From an uncultured Draconibacterium sp. (GTDB lineage: Bacteria; Bacteroidota; Bacteroidia; Bacteroidales; Prolixibacteraceae), in NCBI GenBank assembly GCA_947492175.1, contig CANLMQ010000014.1, positions 62,001 to 126,000 on the forward strand: DNA of 64,000 nucleotides, read 5' to 3'. The position numbers were made by a program, and so were the translations under genes. This document shows positions 18,442 through 27,860 of this stretch, in pieces; position 1 is the first letter of the stretch; every line of letters starts with the position of its first letter. Below the pieces are notes generated by a model. The model was given only the letters and a program-made list of their open reading frames with translations. It did not search any database and had not been told where the DNA came from.

Positions 18442-20598
18442 TTAGTCTTCTTTATACGCTTCGATCAGCACTTCAAGAATTTGTTTACCTGCTTTTGCAA
18501 CGCTGGTACCAGGGCCAAAAATAGCTACTGCACCTGCATCGTAAAGGAATTGGTAATCCTGAGCTGGAATAACTCCACCACAAATAACCATGATATCATC
18601 GCGACCCAGTTTTTTCAATTCTTCGATAATGGCAGGAACTAATGTTTTATGTCCTGCTGCCAACGAAGAAACTCCAACTACATGCACATCGTTTTCAACG
18701 GCTTGTTTGGCACTTTCTTCCGGAGTCTGGAACAGAGGTCCCATATCCACATCGAAACCAAGGTCGGCGTATCCCGTAGCAACTACTTTTGCACCACGGT
18801 CGTGGCCGTCCTGCCCCATTTTGGCAATCATAATACGTGGCTGACGTCCTTGCATTTCAGCAAATTTCTTCGCCAGCTCCTGAGCTTCCTGGAACTCACT
18901 TTTGTCTTGTGCTTCTGCTTTGTACACGCCTTCAATAGTTCTGATTACTGCTTTATATCTTCCTGCAACTTTCTCGCAAGCATCTGAAATTTCGCCCAAC
19001 GATGCACGTTTTTGTGCAGCATCAACAGCTAACTCAAGCAAGTTTCCTTTGCCTGTTTCGGCTGCTTTTGTTATGGCTGCCAACGACGCCTGTACTTCTT
19101 CTTCGTTACGCTCGGCGCGCAATTTTTTCAGTCTTTCAATTTGCGACAAACGGACAGCAGTGTTGTCAACTTCAAGAATATCAATCGGGTCTTCTTTTTC
19201 CAAACGGTATTTGTTTACACCAACAATGGTTTGTGTACCGCCGTCGATTTTACCTTGTGCACGTGCAGCAGCTTCTTCAATACGCATTTTTGGCACACCT
19301 GTTTCGATGGCTTTTGCCATACCGCCAAGTTTTTCAACTTCTTCGATCAGTGCCCACGCTTTGTCTGCTAATTCTTGTGTTAATGCTTCAACATAGTACG
19401 AACCTGCCCATGGATCGGCCGAACGGCAAAGTTCGGTTTCCTGCTGAATATACAGCTGGGTATTACGTGCGATACGTGCCGAGAAATCGGTTGGTAATGC
19501 AATTGCTTCGTCTAATGCGTTAGTGTGCAAACTCTGTGTTCCGCCCAGTGTTGCAGCCATAGCTTCAATAGCAGTACGGCCAACATTGTTAAACGGATCT
19601 TGTTCGGTTAACGACCAGCCCGATGTTTGCGAGTGTGTACGCAATGCCATCGATTTTGGGTTTTTAGGATTGAATTGTTTTACCAGTTTTGCCCAGATCA
19701 TACGAGCTGCACGCATTTTGGCAATCTCCATAAAGTGGTTCATTCCAACCGCCCAGAAGAACGACAAACGAGGTGCGAATGCATCAATGTCCATTCCGGC
19801 GTTAATACCTGCACGCAAGTAATCCAATCCATCGGCAAGAGTGTAAGCCATTTCAATATCGGCAGTTGCACCTGCTTCCTGCATGTGGTAACCCGAAATT
19901 GAGATAGAGTTGAACTTAGGCATTTTTTGAGATGTGTACTCAAAAATGTCGGCAATAATTTTCATCGAGAAATCTGGTGGGTAAATGTAGGTGTTACGCA
20001 CCATAAATTCTTTCAGAATATCGTTTTGGATTGTACCCGAAAGTTGCTCCAAAGTAGCACCTTGTTCCAAACCTGTAACAATGTAGAATGCCAAAATCGG
20101 AAGCACAGCTCCGTTCATGGTCATCGATACCGACATTTTATCCAATGGAATCTGGTCGAAAAGGATTTTCATGTCCAGAATCGAATCGATTGCCACACCG
20201 GCTTTACCTACGTCGCCAATCACACGTTGGTGATCAGAGTCGTAACCACGGTGTGTTGCAAGGTCAAATGCCACCGACAAACCTTTCTGACCGGCCGCTA
20301 AGTTACGACGGTAGAAAGCATTTGATTCTTCGGCAGTAGAAAAACCTGCATACTGACGGATTGTCCAGGGACGCATGGCATACATTGCCGAGTAAGGTCC
20401 GCGTAAGAAAGGAGCTAAACCTGCCGCATAGTTCAGGTGTTCCATTCCTTCCAAATCTTCTTTGGTGTAAACCGGTTTTACAGGAATTTGTTCCGGTGTA
20501 TTCCAGTCTTTTTTTATGTTATTTTTTTCAGCCCACTCGGCAGTATCTTTCTGCTCGGTAGCTGCTTTTATGTTTATATCTTTAAAATTCGGTTTCAT
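18442..20598 (-). CDS. mutB: Methylmalonyl-CoA mutase, large (alpha, catalytic) subunit
   Basis: 718 residues, the usual length. The N-terminal TIM barrel has RPWTIRQYAGFSTAEESN and RTHSQTSGWSLTEQDPFNN; the C-terminal B12 domain has the cobalt-ligating DGHDRG motif (MGQDGHDRGAK). It interconverts succinyl-CoA and (R)-methylmalonyl-CoA with adenosylcobalamin, used by Bacteroidota to make or consume propionyl-CoA. It lies 81 bases downstream of the small subunit, in the same operon; the spacer holds 7-bp TTGATAC tandem repeats. Epimerase and decarboxylase genes are not in the window. Confidence 0.97.
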   Translation of the reverse strand: MKPNFKDINIKAATEQKDTAEWAEKNNIKKDWNTPEQIPVKPVYTKEDLEGMEHLNYAAGLAPFLRGPYSAMYAMRPWTIRQYAGFSTAEESNAFYRRNLAAGQKGLSVAFDLATHRGYDSDHQRVIGDVGKAGVAIDSILDMKILFDQIPLDKMSVSMTMNGAVLPILAFYIVTGLEQGATLEQLSGTIQNDILKEFMVRNTYIYPPDFSMKIIADIFEYTSQKMPKFNSISISGYHMQEAGATADIEMAYTLADGLDYLRAGINAGMDIDAFAPRLSFFWAVGMNHFMEIAKMRAARMIWAKLVKQFNPKNPKSMALRTHSQTSGWSLTEQDPFNNVGRTAIEAMAATLGGTQSLHTNALDEAIALPTDFSARIARNTQLYIQQETELCRSADPWAGSYYVEALTQELADKAWALIEEVEKLGGMAKAIETGVPKMRIEEAAARAQGKIDGGTQTIVGVNKYRLEKEDPIDILEVDNTAVRLSQIERLKKLRAERNEEEVQASLAAITKAAETGKGNLLELAVDAAQKRASLGEISDACEKVAGRYKAVIRTIEGVYKAEAQDKSEFQEAQELAKKFAEMQGRQPRIMIAKMGQDGHDRGAKVVATGYADLGFDVDMGPLFQTPEESAKQAVENDVHVVGVSSLAAGHKTLVPAIIEELKKLGRDDIMVICGGVIPAQDYQFLYDAGAVAIFGPGTSVAKAGKQILEVLIEAYKED

Positions 20599-20610
20599 AT
20601 TTTCAGATAT

Positions 20611-20673
20611 TTGATACTTGATACTTGATACTTGATTTTTTATCCGGCATCCGCCTTTCAGTATCCAGCATCT
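20611..20673. repeat. Tandem TTGATAC and CCGGCATC-type repeats between mutA and mutB
   Basis: TTGATAC is repeated three times at 20611, 20618 and 20625, followed by a fourth partial unit. ATCCGGCATCC and ATCCAGCATC follow at 20642 and 20663. They resemble the words at 18404-18435. Confidence 0.6.
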
Positions 20674-20679
20674 GTTGTT

Positions 20680-22542
20680 TTATATTCCCAATTTACTTTG
20701 ATACGCTTTAAGTTCTTCAAGAATATTACTCTTCACGTGAATGAAGTTGGTAATTCCTTTTGCTTCCAATTCGGCCTGGCAGGCAGGTGCACCGGCAACA
20801 ACCAGAATTTCATCACCTAATTGCTCTGCAACAGCAGGAACTATTTCAGCATATTCATCATCCGAACTACATACAACAACAATATCGGCACCGGCAGCTT
20901 TTGCAGCAGCAACACCTTCTTCCGTAGTTGCAAATCCGTTGTTATCGATTACTGTAAATCCGGCAACGGCAAAAAAGTTGCAGCTAAACTGGGCACGTGC
21001 TTTACGGAAAGCAAGGTTCCCCATGGTTACCATAAATGCAACAGGGCGTTTGTTTTCTTTCGAGTACATATCGGTAGAGTAACGCAATGCCTCAAAAGGT
21101 TGTGCTCCGCGGTATGGTTTTAATGTTTCAACTTCGGCACCTTCAACAGTTAAATCAACCGGCTCGAAAAGTGATCCATCAAATTGAGCATCTATTTTTT
21201 CAGTGAAGTTCGGGAATTGGTTGGTTCCCAAAAGATTTTCGCGGCGTTGTGCAATTTTTTTGTCGCGCTGCGCAGCCATTGCTTTTACTTCTGCTTGAAT
21301 AAAGCCTTCTTTAAATGCAGCAATAAAACCACCTTTATCCTGAACTGCAAGGAATAACTTCCAGGCTTCATCAGCTAAAGAAGCAGTCAGGTTTTCGATG
21401 TAATAAGAACCGGCTGATGGGTCGGCAATCTTATCCAGGTGCGATTCTTCTTTCAACAATGCCTGTTGGTTGCGTGCAATTCTTTCCGAGAATTCGGTTG
21501 TTTCTTCGTAAATGGCGTTAAATGGTAAAACTGTTACCGAGTGTGCGCCACCTAAAACAGCTGACATGGCCTCAGTTTGAGTACGAAGCATATTTACATA
21601 CGGATCGTAAACTGTTTTGTTGAAACGGTTGGTTTCGCTGTGTGCAATTAATTTAGCTGAACATTTACACTCTGGTCCGTAAGCCTCAACAACTTTCGAC
21701 CATAATAAACGTGCAGCACGCAACTTGGCAATTTCCATGAAATAGTTGTTGCTAATTCCGAAATTGAATTTGATGGCGCGTGCAGCATCGTCGATGTTAA
21801 CACCGGCTTCGGTTAGTTGAGTTAAGTACTCGGCTCCCTGTGCCAGCGAGAAAGCCACTTCCTGAGCAATTGAAGAACCGCTGTTTGCGAAAAATTTACC
21901 ATGAACGGCAACCGTTCTCAGGTTTTTAACAGCTTTTGCTTTTTCAATGTTTGATTTAATCAAAGCAAGTGCATCGTTATCCAGCTTGCCTTGTAAAACC
22001 ATGGTTCCAATCGGATCGATAGAAACTGACGCTACTACTTTATCTGCGTCCCAATTTCCTTCCGAAATGTATTCGGCGAAAAGCTGTGCACAATTTGAGT
22101 TGTCGCATGAGCAAACCAGGTTTACCTCGGCGGCTTCCAAACAAATATCTTTTAATAAAACAGCCAGGCTCTCTTTTGTAACTGAGCCACATTCGCTAAA
22201 AAGAAATCCAAGAGATGTTACTCCTTTGCCTAATACATTCAAAGCCTTTTTGTTGGCTTCGGCAAAGTCTTGCACAAAAATATTTTGGCGAACAAACCAA
22301 TCGTTGTTGGTTTTATTGTTTCCTCTCACGAATGGAAATTCTCCCGGTAAAGAGTTCAGGTATTCCAATCCTTCAAGGTTTTCCTGACGGTAATACGGAC
22401 GAACATTAAATCCTTCCTGAGTTTTCCAGATCAATGCTCTCTCGTAATCTTTGCCTTTTAAATCGGCATTAATTTTTGCTTCCCATTCTTCTGTTGTAAC
22501 GGGGGCAAAATCGGTGAAAAGCTTTTGCTTTATATCTGCCAT
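20680..22542 (-). CDS. mutA: Methylmalonyl-CoA mutase, small (beta) subunit
   Basis: 620 residues. It has the same two-domain plan as MutB, but the C-terminal domain lacks the DxHxxG cobalamin motif, as expected for the non-catalytic subunit. Visible landmarks are GEFPFVRGNN, RIARNQQALLKEES and ADPSAGSYYIENL. I start at the ATG at 22542 (MADIKQKLF); the frame stays open 31 codons further up but that stretch does not look like the family. A TAATTTTG -7 element at 22572-22579 supports this start. It forms the stable heterodimer with MutB encoded next. Confidence 0.95.
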   Translation of the reverse strand: MADIKQKLFTDFAPVTTEEWEAKINADLKGKDYERALIWKTQEGFNVRPYYRQENLEGLEYLNSLPGEFPFVRGNNKTNNDWFVRQNIFVQDFAEANKKALNVLGKGVTSLGFLFSECGSVTKESLAVLLKDICLEAAEVNLVCSCDNSNCAQLFAEYISEGNWDADKVVASVSIDPIGTMVLQGKLDNDALALIKSNIEKAKAVKNLRTVAVHGKFFANSGSSIAQEVAFSLAQGAEYLTQLTEAGVNIDDAARAIKFNFGISNNYFMEIAKLRAARLLWSKVVEAYGPECKCSAKLIAHSETNRFNKTVYDPYVNMLRTQTEAMSAVLGGAHSVTVLPFNAIYEETTEFSERIARNQQALLKEESHLDKIADPSAGSYYIENLTASLADEAWKLFLAVQDKGGFIAAFKEGFIQAEVKAMAAQRDKKIAQRRENLLGTNQFPNFTEKIDAQFDGSLFEPVDLTVEGAEVETLKPYRGAQPFEALRYSTDMYSKENKRPVAFMVTMGNLAFRKARAQFSCNFFAVAGFTVIDNNGFATTEEGVAAAKAAGADIVVVCSSDDEYAEIVPAVAEQLGDEILVVAGAPACQAELEAKGITNFIHVKSNILEELKAYQSKLGI

Positions 22543-22905
22543 ATTAATTGTAGTTTTTGAAAATCGAACCGCAAAATTAAATGTTTTATATAATTGGTTA
22601 TCAGAAACCCAGTGCTTTTTGCAGAATGTTAACAAAAATCATGTTTACGGGAATTTGAATTTAAGGTTTGCTTAAGCTAGCCAACATTTGTTAAGAATCA
22701 ATCTTAATAAAACGATCGTTTTTGTTTGGGTCAGATATTTTTGACATAGCTTTAACATGGTTTAATACCGTGCTGTAAAATTGTTAACTGGTTGTTTTTC
22801 GGGAAGTAAGAAGCTTGTGTGGGAGCTTTTTGAATAACTGAGATAAGATTTTTTTATCTGGTTTTAATGAGTTTTTATTTTTTGTTTAAAAAATTAAATC
22901 AGCTT
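22543..22905. other. Intergenic region upstream of mutA
   Basis: AT-rich. It contains the probable mutA promoter near its left end. Small hairpins (AAGCT/AGCTT at 22810-22827; AGATAA/TTATCT at 22841-22859) lie beyond the nrfD-like stop and may help end that operon. No riboswitch I recognise, including no obvious cobalamin element. Confidence 0.5.
22572..22579 (-). promoter_or_regulatory. Possible mutA -7 promoter element
   Basis: TAATTTTG on the minus strand fits TAnnTTTG, 29 bases upstream of the mutA start. The -33 element is not clear. Confidence 0.35.
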
Positions 22906-24123
22906 TCATTTTTTCCTGATGTTGGTGATAGTATAATTTTCGAATACAATGGCAATAGCAATTTTTACCAAAAACGTAAAGAGTAAAAATCCAAGCGAGA
23001 AAATCATTGCAGCTGTCCTTATTTCTGTCATCGATGGGGTGTAAACATAAATTTGTCCTAAAGCATCGGGAGTAAATCCGGGTATTATAAGTGCAATCCC
23101 TTTTTCTACATAAACACTGGCGTAGATAAGAACGGCTCCAATGTTCAGTGTAATAAAGTTTTTTCGGGTTTTGGGGATCAGAAAAAGAACAAATGCTATA
23201 AATCCCATTAGTATGGAAGACCAGCTGTATGGTACAATTTCTTTTGAGTCGCCAATTCCGAACAGAAGGTATTTCCAGTAAAGTATATGTTCGGTTCCGG
23301 AATAGAACTCCTTAAATAATTCGGCTATTGTAAAAAACAAGTAAATAAACATGGCGTAAACCATGAGTTCTGCAATAGTCCAGATAGCTTTATCTTTTAT
23401 TTCGAAGTTTGTTATTTTCCGTAAAATCTGAAAAAGAATTAAAAGTATTGCCGGCCCCGAACAAAAGGCGGAAGCTAAAAATCTTGGTGCAAGTAAAGCG
23501 CTATTCCAGAAAGGGCGTGCTGGCAGGGCATTGTATAAAAATGCGGTTACTGTATGAATTCCGATGGCCATGGGAATACTAATGAACACGATAATTTGAA
23601 CCATCTTTTTATTGTATTCCTTCTTATTAAATATGGAGTATAATAAATGAGTAACAACAGTAAGGTTAATAATAAGATACGCCAACAAAAAGAAAAAATC
23701 CCACGACAGCATTGAATACGGAAAATTCATGGTGCCAAGTAAGGGAAGCATGTGCCAGAAACGCAGCGGGTTTCCTATGTCGACCACTATAAATGCAATA
23801 CACATGATTACTGCACAAACAGCGAGTAATTCGCCAAATATTACTATTTCTTTTATCGGCTTCCAGTTGTAAACATACGCCGGAATTACCAGCATTATTG
23901 CTGCTGCTGCAATACCAACCAGGAAGGTAAAATTACCGATATAAAAAGCCCACGATACAGAGTCGCGCATGTTTGTTGTAATCAGTCCGTCCCGAAGTTG
24001 ATCGGAATATCCCAATGCGCCCCAAATGGTTAACACAATTAGAAAGAACAACCAGGCATAATATGCATTTGATCCTCGCAGAATTAGTCTGATACTTCCG
24101 TTGAAAAAGCGAATAAAATTCAT
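22906..24123 (-). CDS. NrfD/PsrC/DsrP-like quinone-interacting membrane protein
   Basis: 405 residues with about ten hydrophobic segments, the first near 24-38 and the last ending near 393. It belongs to the NrfD/PsrC superfamily, whose members exchange electrons with menaquinone inside the membrane; length and helix number are closest to DsrP-type 10-helix members. Conserved stretches such as DIGNPLRFWHML and TVTAFLYNALPARPFW are visible. It is the last gene of an operon after a tetraheme cytochrome and a four-cluster ferredoxin, the arrangement of Dsr J-O-P. There is no reductase or dehydrogenase subunit next to it, so the electron partner is unknown. Confidence 0.87.
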   Translation of the reverse strand: MNFIRFFNGSIRLILRGSNAYYAWLFFLIVLTIWGALGYSDQLRDGLITTNMRDSVSWAFYIGNFTFLVGIAAAAIMLVIPAYVYNWKPIKEIVIFGELLAVCAVIMCIAFIVVDIGNPLRFWHMLPLLGTMNFPYSMLSWDFFFLLAYLIINLTVVTHLLYSIFNKKEYNKKMVQIIVFISIPMAIGIHTVTAFLYNALPARPFWNSALLAPRFLASAFCSGPAILLILFQILRKITNFEIKDKAIWTIAELMVYAMFIYLFFTIAELFKEFYSGTEHILYWKYLLFGIGDSKEIVPYSWSSILMGFIAFVLFLIPKTRKNFITLNIGAVLIYASVYVEKGIALIIPGFTPDALGQIYVYTPSMTEIRTAAMIFSLGFLLFTFLVKIAIAIVFENYTITNIRKK

Positions 24124-24176
24124 AATGTAATTTGTTAGTTATTCTTTAAAATCTTCTGTAAAACTGTAATGCCGTA

Positions 24177-25067
24177 TTAAACTCCGAAGAAATAATAAAA
24201 CCGGGGTTGTGTGTTCAACTCTTCTTTTAAAACAAGCACGCGTTTGTTTTCCAGAATGTATCTTATTTCGCTTTCCGGATCCAGCAGGTTGCCGAATTTG
24301 CGCGCTCCAACCGGACAAATTTCAACACACGAAGGATATTTGCCTTTTCGAACCCTTTGAATACAAAATGTACATTTTTCAACTACACCTTTCATACGTG
24401 GACGATTGCCCAGATAATGCATGTCGGTATTAAGTTCATCTGCCGGAATCTCAGGCTCTCCCCAGTTGAAATGCCGGGCTCCGTATGGACATGCTGCCAT
24501 ACAATACCTGCACCCGATACACCAGTTATAGTCAATAACAACAATCCCGTCAGGTTCCTGCCAGGTTGCTTTTACAGGGCAAACAGTTGTACATTGTGGA
24601 GTTCGGCACTGCTGACAAGCAACAGGTAAATAGAAATGAGCTTTTTCGGGAACCTTCTCCGGATTGTAATGTACGTCGGAATGGGCAAAATCAATTCCTT
24701 TTTCTTTTTCCATTTGTAGTACCTGAATCCAATGAATTTGAGGTGTTCGGGATTGATTGTTTTCTCCTACACAGGCATAAACGCATCTTCGGCAGCCAAT
24801 ACATCTCGATAAATCAAGGGCATAAGCAAATTCTACTTTCTCCATAGCCGGTTTTGCCGAGACATGAAATTTTTTATCAAATTTCTCGTTGTACTTTTTC
24901 TCCAGATTTTTAATGATGTCCTCTTTCTCCTTTTTTGATAGGGTTCTGAAGTTTCGTTGAAAAAACTCTTCCAGTTCTTTCAGGTTACAACCTGTTGCTG
25001 CCAATGCTGAGAGAGATGCCAGAGATATGTTTTTTAAGAACGATCTTCTCGATTTTTTCTTTTTCAT
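24177..25067 (-). CDS. Exported four-cluster [4Fe-4S] ferredoxin, DsrO/NrfC-like
   Basis: 296 residues. A Tat signal (KKSRRSFLKN) is followed by a lipobox-like LAATGC (C27). Four cysteine sets are visible: CIGCRRCVYAC (about 89), CQQCRTPQCTTVCP (about 151), CIGCRYCMAACP (about 183) and CTFC with a later CVEICP (about 231-251). This is the periplasmic iron-sulfur wire that links an NrfD-type membrane protein to a redox partner. A long charged helix (residues 28-65) precedes the first cluster and is unusual. The ATG overlaps the cytochrome stop by four bases (ATGA), showing translational coupling. Confidence 0.9.
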   Translation of the reverse strand: MKKKKSRRSFLKNISLASLSALAATGCNLKELEEFFQRNFRTLSKKEKEDIIKNLEKKYNEKFDKKFHVSAKPAMEKVEFAYALDLSRCIGCRRCVYACVGENNQSRTPQIHWIQVLQMEKEKGIDFAHSDVHYNPEKVPEKAHFYLPVACQQCRTPQCTTVCPVKATWQEPDGIVVIDYNWCIGCRYCMAACPYGARHFNWGEPEIPADELNTDMHYLGNRPRMKGVVEKCTFCIQRVRKGKYPSCVEICPVGARKFGNLLDPESEIRYILENKRVLVLKEELNTQPRFYYFFGV

Positions 25068-25678
25068 TGTTTTTCTTTTTTGGGATTCATAAAGCTGATA
25101 TTCTCTTGCATTATCGGAGGCGGTTCGGGAGTTAATTCCTCAAATTTTGGCGAATGCGGATTGTGGCAGTGAACACAAAGCAGGTATTCCTTCTTGCCAT
25201 TCCACTCGCCGGTCCTTTTTCCATGCACCCCAACTTTCCAGTCTCTTAGTTTCTCTCCGTGGCACTGCCCGCACAATTTGTACGATTCTTTAAAGTCCAA
25301 CAGTTTCCCGCTGGCAAGCTTTAACGAATCACGGTTGTTGGTATCGTGGCAATCCAGGCACCACCGGTTTTCGCTGTCGTGATTAAACATGGCTGTGATA
25401 TCATCGTGCATATCTACAAGTTCTCTTTTTGATGGATTGGGTGCTATTTCTGAGTGGCAATCGTTGCAAGGGAAAATTCCATCGGTTAATGGAGGTGCTT
25501 CAACAGCAATTTCGGTAGCCTTTGTTGTCTTTATCAAACTTTGCTCTTCCGGTTTTTGTAATTCTGATTCACTGTTCCCGGTTCCGGATTTGTTGGTAGA
25601 ACAACTGTAAAAGAGTGAGATCAGAAAAGCCAGTAGTAAGCGTTGTATCTTCCTGGATTGAATGTTTATAATCTTCAT
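25064..25678 (-). CDS. Tetraheme cytochrome c lipoprotein
   Basis: 204 residues with a lipoprotein signal (LFYSCS, lipid Cys 26) and four CxxCH heme sites: CNDCH (71), CLDCH (107), CGQCH (136) and CVHCH (168). Additional His residues (HDD near 91, NHD near 100, VHG near 151) could be distal ligands. It is probably anchored in a membrane facing the periplasm. It is the counterpart of DsrJ, QrcA or NrfB in related modules, but heme count and lipid anchor differ from triheme DsrJ. It sits between the DUF2339-like gene and the ferredoxin, overlapping the latter by four bases. Confidence 0.88.
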   Translation of the reverse strand: MKIINIQSRKIQRLLLAFLISLFYSCSTNKSGTGNSESELQKPEEQSLIKTTKATEIAVEAPPLTDGIFPCNDCHSEIAPNPSKRELVDMHDDITAMFNHDSENRWCLDCHDTNNRDSLKLASGKLLDFKESYKLCGQCHGEKLRDWKVGVHGKRTGEWNGKKEYLLCVHCHNPHSPKFEELTPEPPPIMQENISFMNPKKEKQ

Positions 25679-25733
25679 ATTTGTTTTTTTACAGGTTGTA
25701 ATTAGTGTCTACTGTGACAGAATTTGTTTCTGT

Positions 25734-27392
25734 TCATTCCTTCTTCTTTGTGAAGTATTTTGTATATAAAACGGAAACCGTAATGGATAGAATGGCAAGT
25801 ACTAAAAATATCAGTACACGGTATCCAATATCAATGTTTGACATGTCGATAAACAATAGTCGGATGGTTGAAGCAATCAGGGCTGCAATGGCCAGCCAGC
25901 GGTATTTTTTCTTTTTTAGCAGTAAGCTTACCATAAAAAAAAGTACGGCAGCAAAAATCCATGAGGCCGTTATATATCCTGTTGGAGAGATGTAATTAAG
26001 TGTAACGAGTGTCATTAAAAAGCCGGCAATAAGGTAGAGATTGCGAACCATCTCTGTTCTTATATTTAAGCGCTGTTTCTTCCAGTTAATAATTCTGGCC
26101 GAAACAAATGCCACTAACATATACGAAAGATTTATTTGAATTTGGTTTCCTGATTGCGTAAGATAGACTGTCATTAGTGTTAAAAAGAGAATGGTGTTCA
26201 TTATTACAATAAACCTCGATCGGTACCACAAGGCCATGGAAACCACCAACAAGCTCTGAAGTGCGAAATAGGAATATGATTCAGGAAGTCCGAAAATACC
26301 ATAAATGGCAACGCTCAATGATAAGAATCCGAAAAGGACATACATTGATGCTGTGATTTTTATAAATGAATGCAATTGGAGAATTACTGAGAATAGCAAA
26401 CAGAAGACACTTAAGAGAACAAAAATAGGAACATAGTTTTCTTTAAAGTAAGTGATGATAATTAGCCCTAGAATTACTGTAAATCCAAGACCGTTCCATA
26501 CAATTGAGGCAATAACAAATTCTTTCGATGCTTCCTTTCTGTGCGGGATAAGTGCCAGCATGGAAAAAGCAATCCAACTGAGAATAAAAAACCAGTATCC
26601 GTTCTCCGGAGTCGAAATGAATTCGGGATTATTGCCAAATATAGGATTGTTTATCAGCCAGTCTACATGTACCAGATAAACTAAAAAAATGAATATAAAA
26701 GTAAGTTTTAGCCATCCAAACTTGTAATACAAAAATATACTTAACAGGGCAGTAGTCGCTGCAATACCAGCCAAAAAATTAACCGTGTTGCTTACTATTC
26801 CGCATGTTAGCAGCATAAGTAAAACAAGTGCTGCCATCAGTTGTGATTTTTTCCGGTAGGCTTTGTAGAGTAAGGCAACCGTTACAAAGCCTAACAGGAC
26901 TAATCCTAAAGTTTCGTTTTTAATAACAGGACTAGCTTGAAAAAAATGAAGACGAAGTGTGAAATAATAGATCAGCAGATGTCCGTTAAAAGCAAACAGT
27001 TTAGAAAGAAAGGAATAGGATTGGCGTGTAATCCACGAAGTGAGATATAGTCCTGCAACTGCAATAAAGCCAACAATAGTTGCAATAATTGGCGTTCCGG
27101 TATTTTGTATATACGAAACCAGAAAAGTGATTCCAATAAATAGAACAATGTTTCCTAACCAGGCCATTCCTGCTTCTCCCACTCCAAACTCAATGGAACT
27201 TTTGGGTTTAAACGGGAAGTTTATTTCGACATATTCTTTTTGTGGAGCAGGATCTTTGTTTTCTGTTGTTTGGTTCAGCCGTTGTAGCTTGTTAATGCTT
27301 TTTTCAACTTTTTCTAACCTTTCATTTAATGCAATAATAGTTTCTTTGAGGTGTTCAATTTCCGAGAAACTGGATTTTTCCTTTTGCATCAC
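25734..27392 (-). CDS. DUF2339-like polytopic membrane protein
   Basis: 552 residues. The N-terminus (about 1-45) is a short coiled coil (IEHLKETIIALNERLEKV), followed from about residue 75 by many hydrophobic segments, probably 15 or more helices. The layout and the entry GMAWLGNIVLFIGITF match DUF2339 predicted membrane proteins of unknown function. It starts the operon that continues with the tetraheme cytochrome 55 bases downstream; whether it takes part in the redox module or is only co-transcribed cannot be told. No catalytic motif is evident. Confidence 0.7.
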   Translation of the reverse strand: MMQKEKSSFSEIEHLKETIIALNERLEKVEKSINKLQRLNQTTENKDPAPQKEYVEINFPFKPKSSIEFGVGEAGMAWLGNIVLFIGITFLVSYIQNTGTPIIATIVGFIAVAGLYLTSWITRQSYSFLSKLFAFNGHLLIYYFTLRLHFFQASPVIKNETLGLVLLGFVTVALLYKAYRKKSQLMAALVLLMLLTCGIVSNTVNFLAGIAATTALLSIFLYYKFGWLKLTFIFIFLVYLVHVDWLINNPIFGNNPEFISTPENGYWFFILSWIAFSMLALIPHRKEASKEFVIASIVWNGLGFTVILGLIIITYFKENYVPIFVLLSVFCLLFSVILQLHSFIKITASMYVLFGFLSLSVAIYGIFGLPESYSYFALQSLLVVSMALWYRSRFIVIMNTILFLTLMTVYLTQSGNQIQINLSYMLVAFVSARIINWKKQRLNIRTEMVRNLYLIAGFLMTLVTLNYISPTGYITASWIFAAVLFFMVSLLLKKKKYRWLAIAALIASTIRLLFIDMSNIDIGYRVLIFLVLAILSITVSVLYTKYFTKKKE

Positions 27393-27860
27393 TCAGAATT
27401 TTAAGGTTGTAAATCTTGCAATCATATCGTATGCGGAATACCCGATAATACTTTAATAATAACCTGATCCAAACAACTTTTGCCTATCCGGTCTTGACTA
27501 ACTATTTCAAATTGCAAGTCCATTAAATTTATTGAATTTGGATTTACAATGGAATTTTTTGATATGATATAAATCAGTTGGGTGTTGAATATCAAGAACT
27601 TTTGTGATTTATGTCAATTGTAGAGAAAGTATCATCATAATGAAAGTGGAATTAATACAAATCTGAAATCAATTGGTATGTCGGTATAAAACTATCATTG
27701 GCCGGAATGTTGGATAAATCATAAATGGGCTAAACTGGCTTCCCCAAAAAAGGCGGCATTCTTTTTAGTTAAAGAATGTAAAAATGCAGGTATGCCCGCT
27801 TTTCTCTTTATTTTTTAGTTTGAATTTTTCTAAATTGCAATTCTCGAATACAACAGAACA
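27393..27860. other. Intergenic region between divergent genes
   Basis: It should contain the promoters of the redox operon and of the small plus-strand gene; no clean TAnnTTTG element was placed. A nested hairpin with a T-rich tail lies at 27747-27826. No other gene is visible. Confidence 0.5.
27746..27826 (+). other. Nested or bistable hairpin with T-rich tail
   Basis: An inner perfect 8-bp stem CATTCTTT / AAAGAATG (27757-27764 / 27771-27778) competes with an outer stem of about 10 of 12 pairs, AAAAGGCGGCAT (27748-27759) / ATGCCCGCTTTT (27792-27803). T-rich sequence follows to about 27826. It may be a terminator or attenuator before the gene at 27861. Confidence 0.4.

Noticed and set aside
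22543..22905. Cobalamin riboswitch upstream of the B12-dependent mutase
   Set aside because: I looked for the conserved B12-box words and saw none; the region is AT-rich and short.
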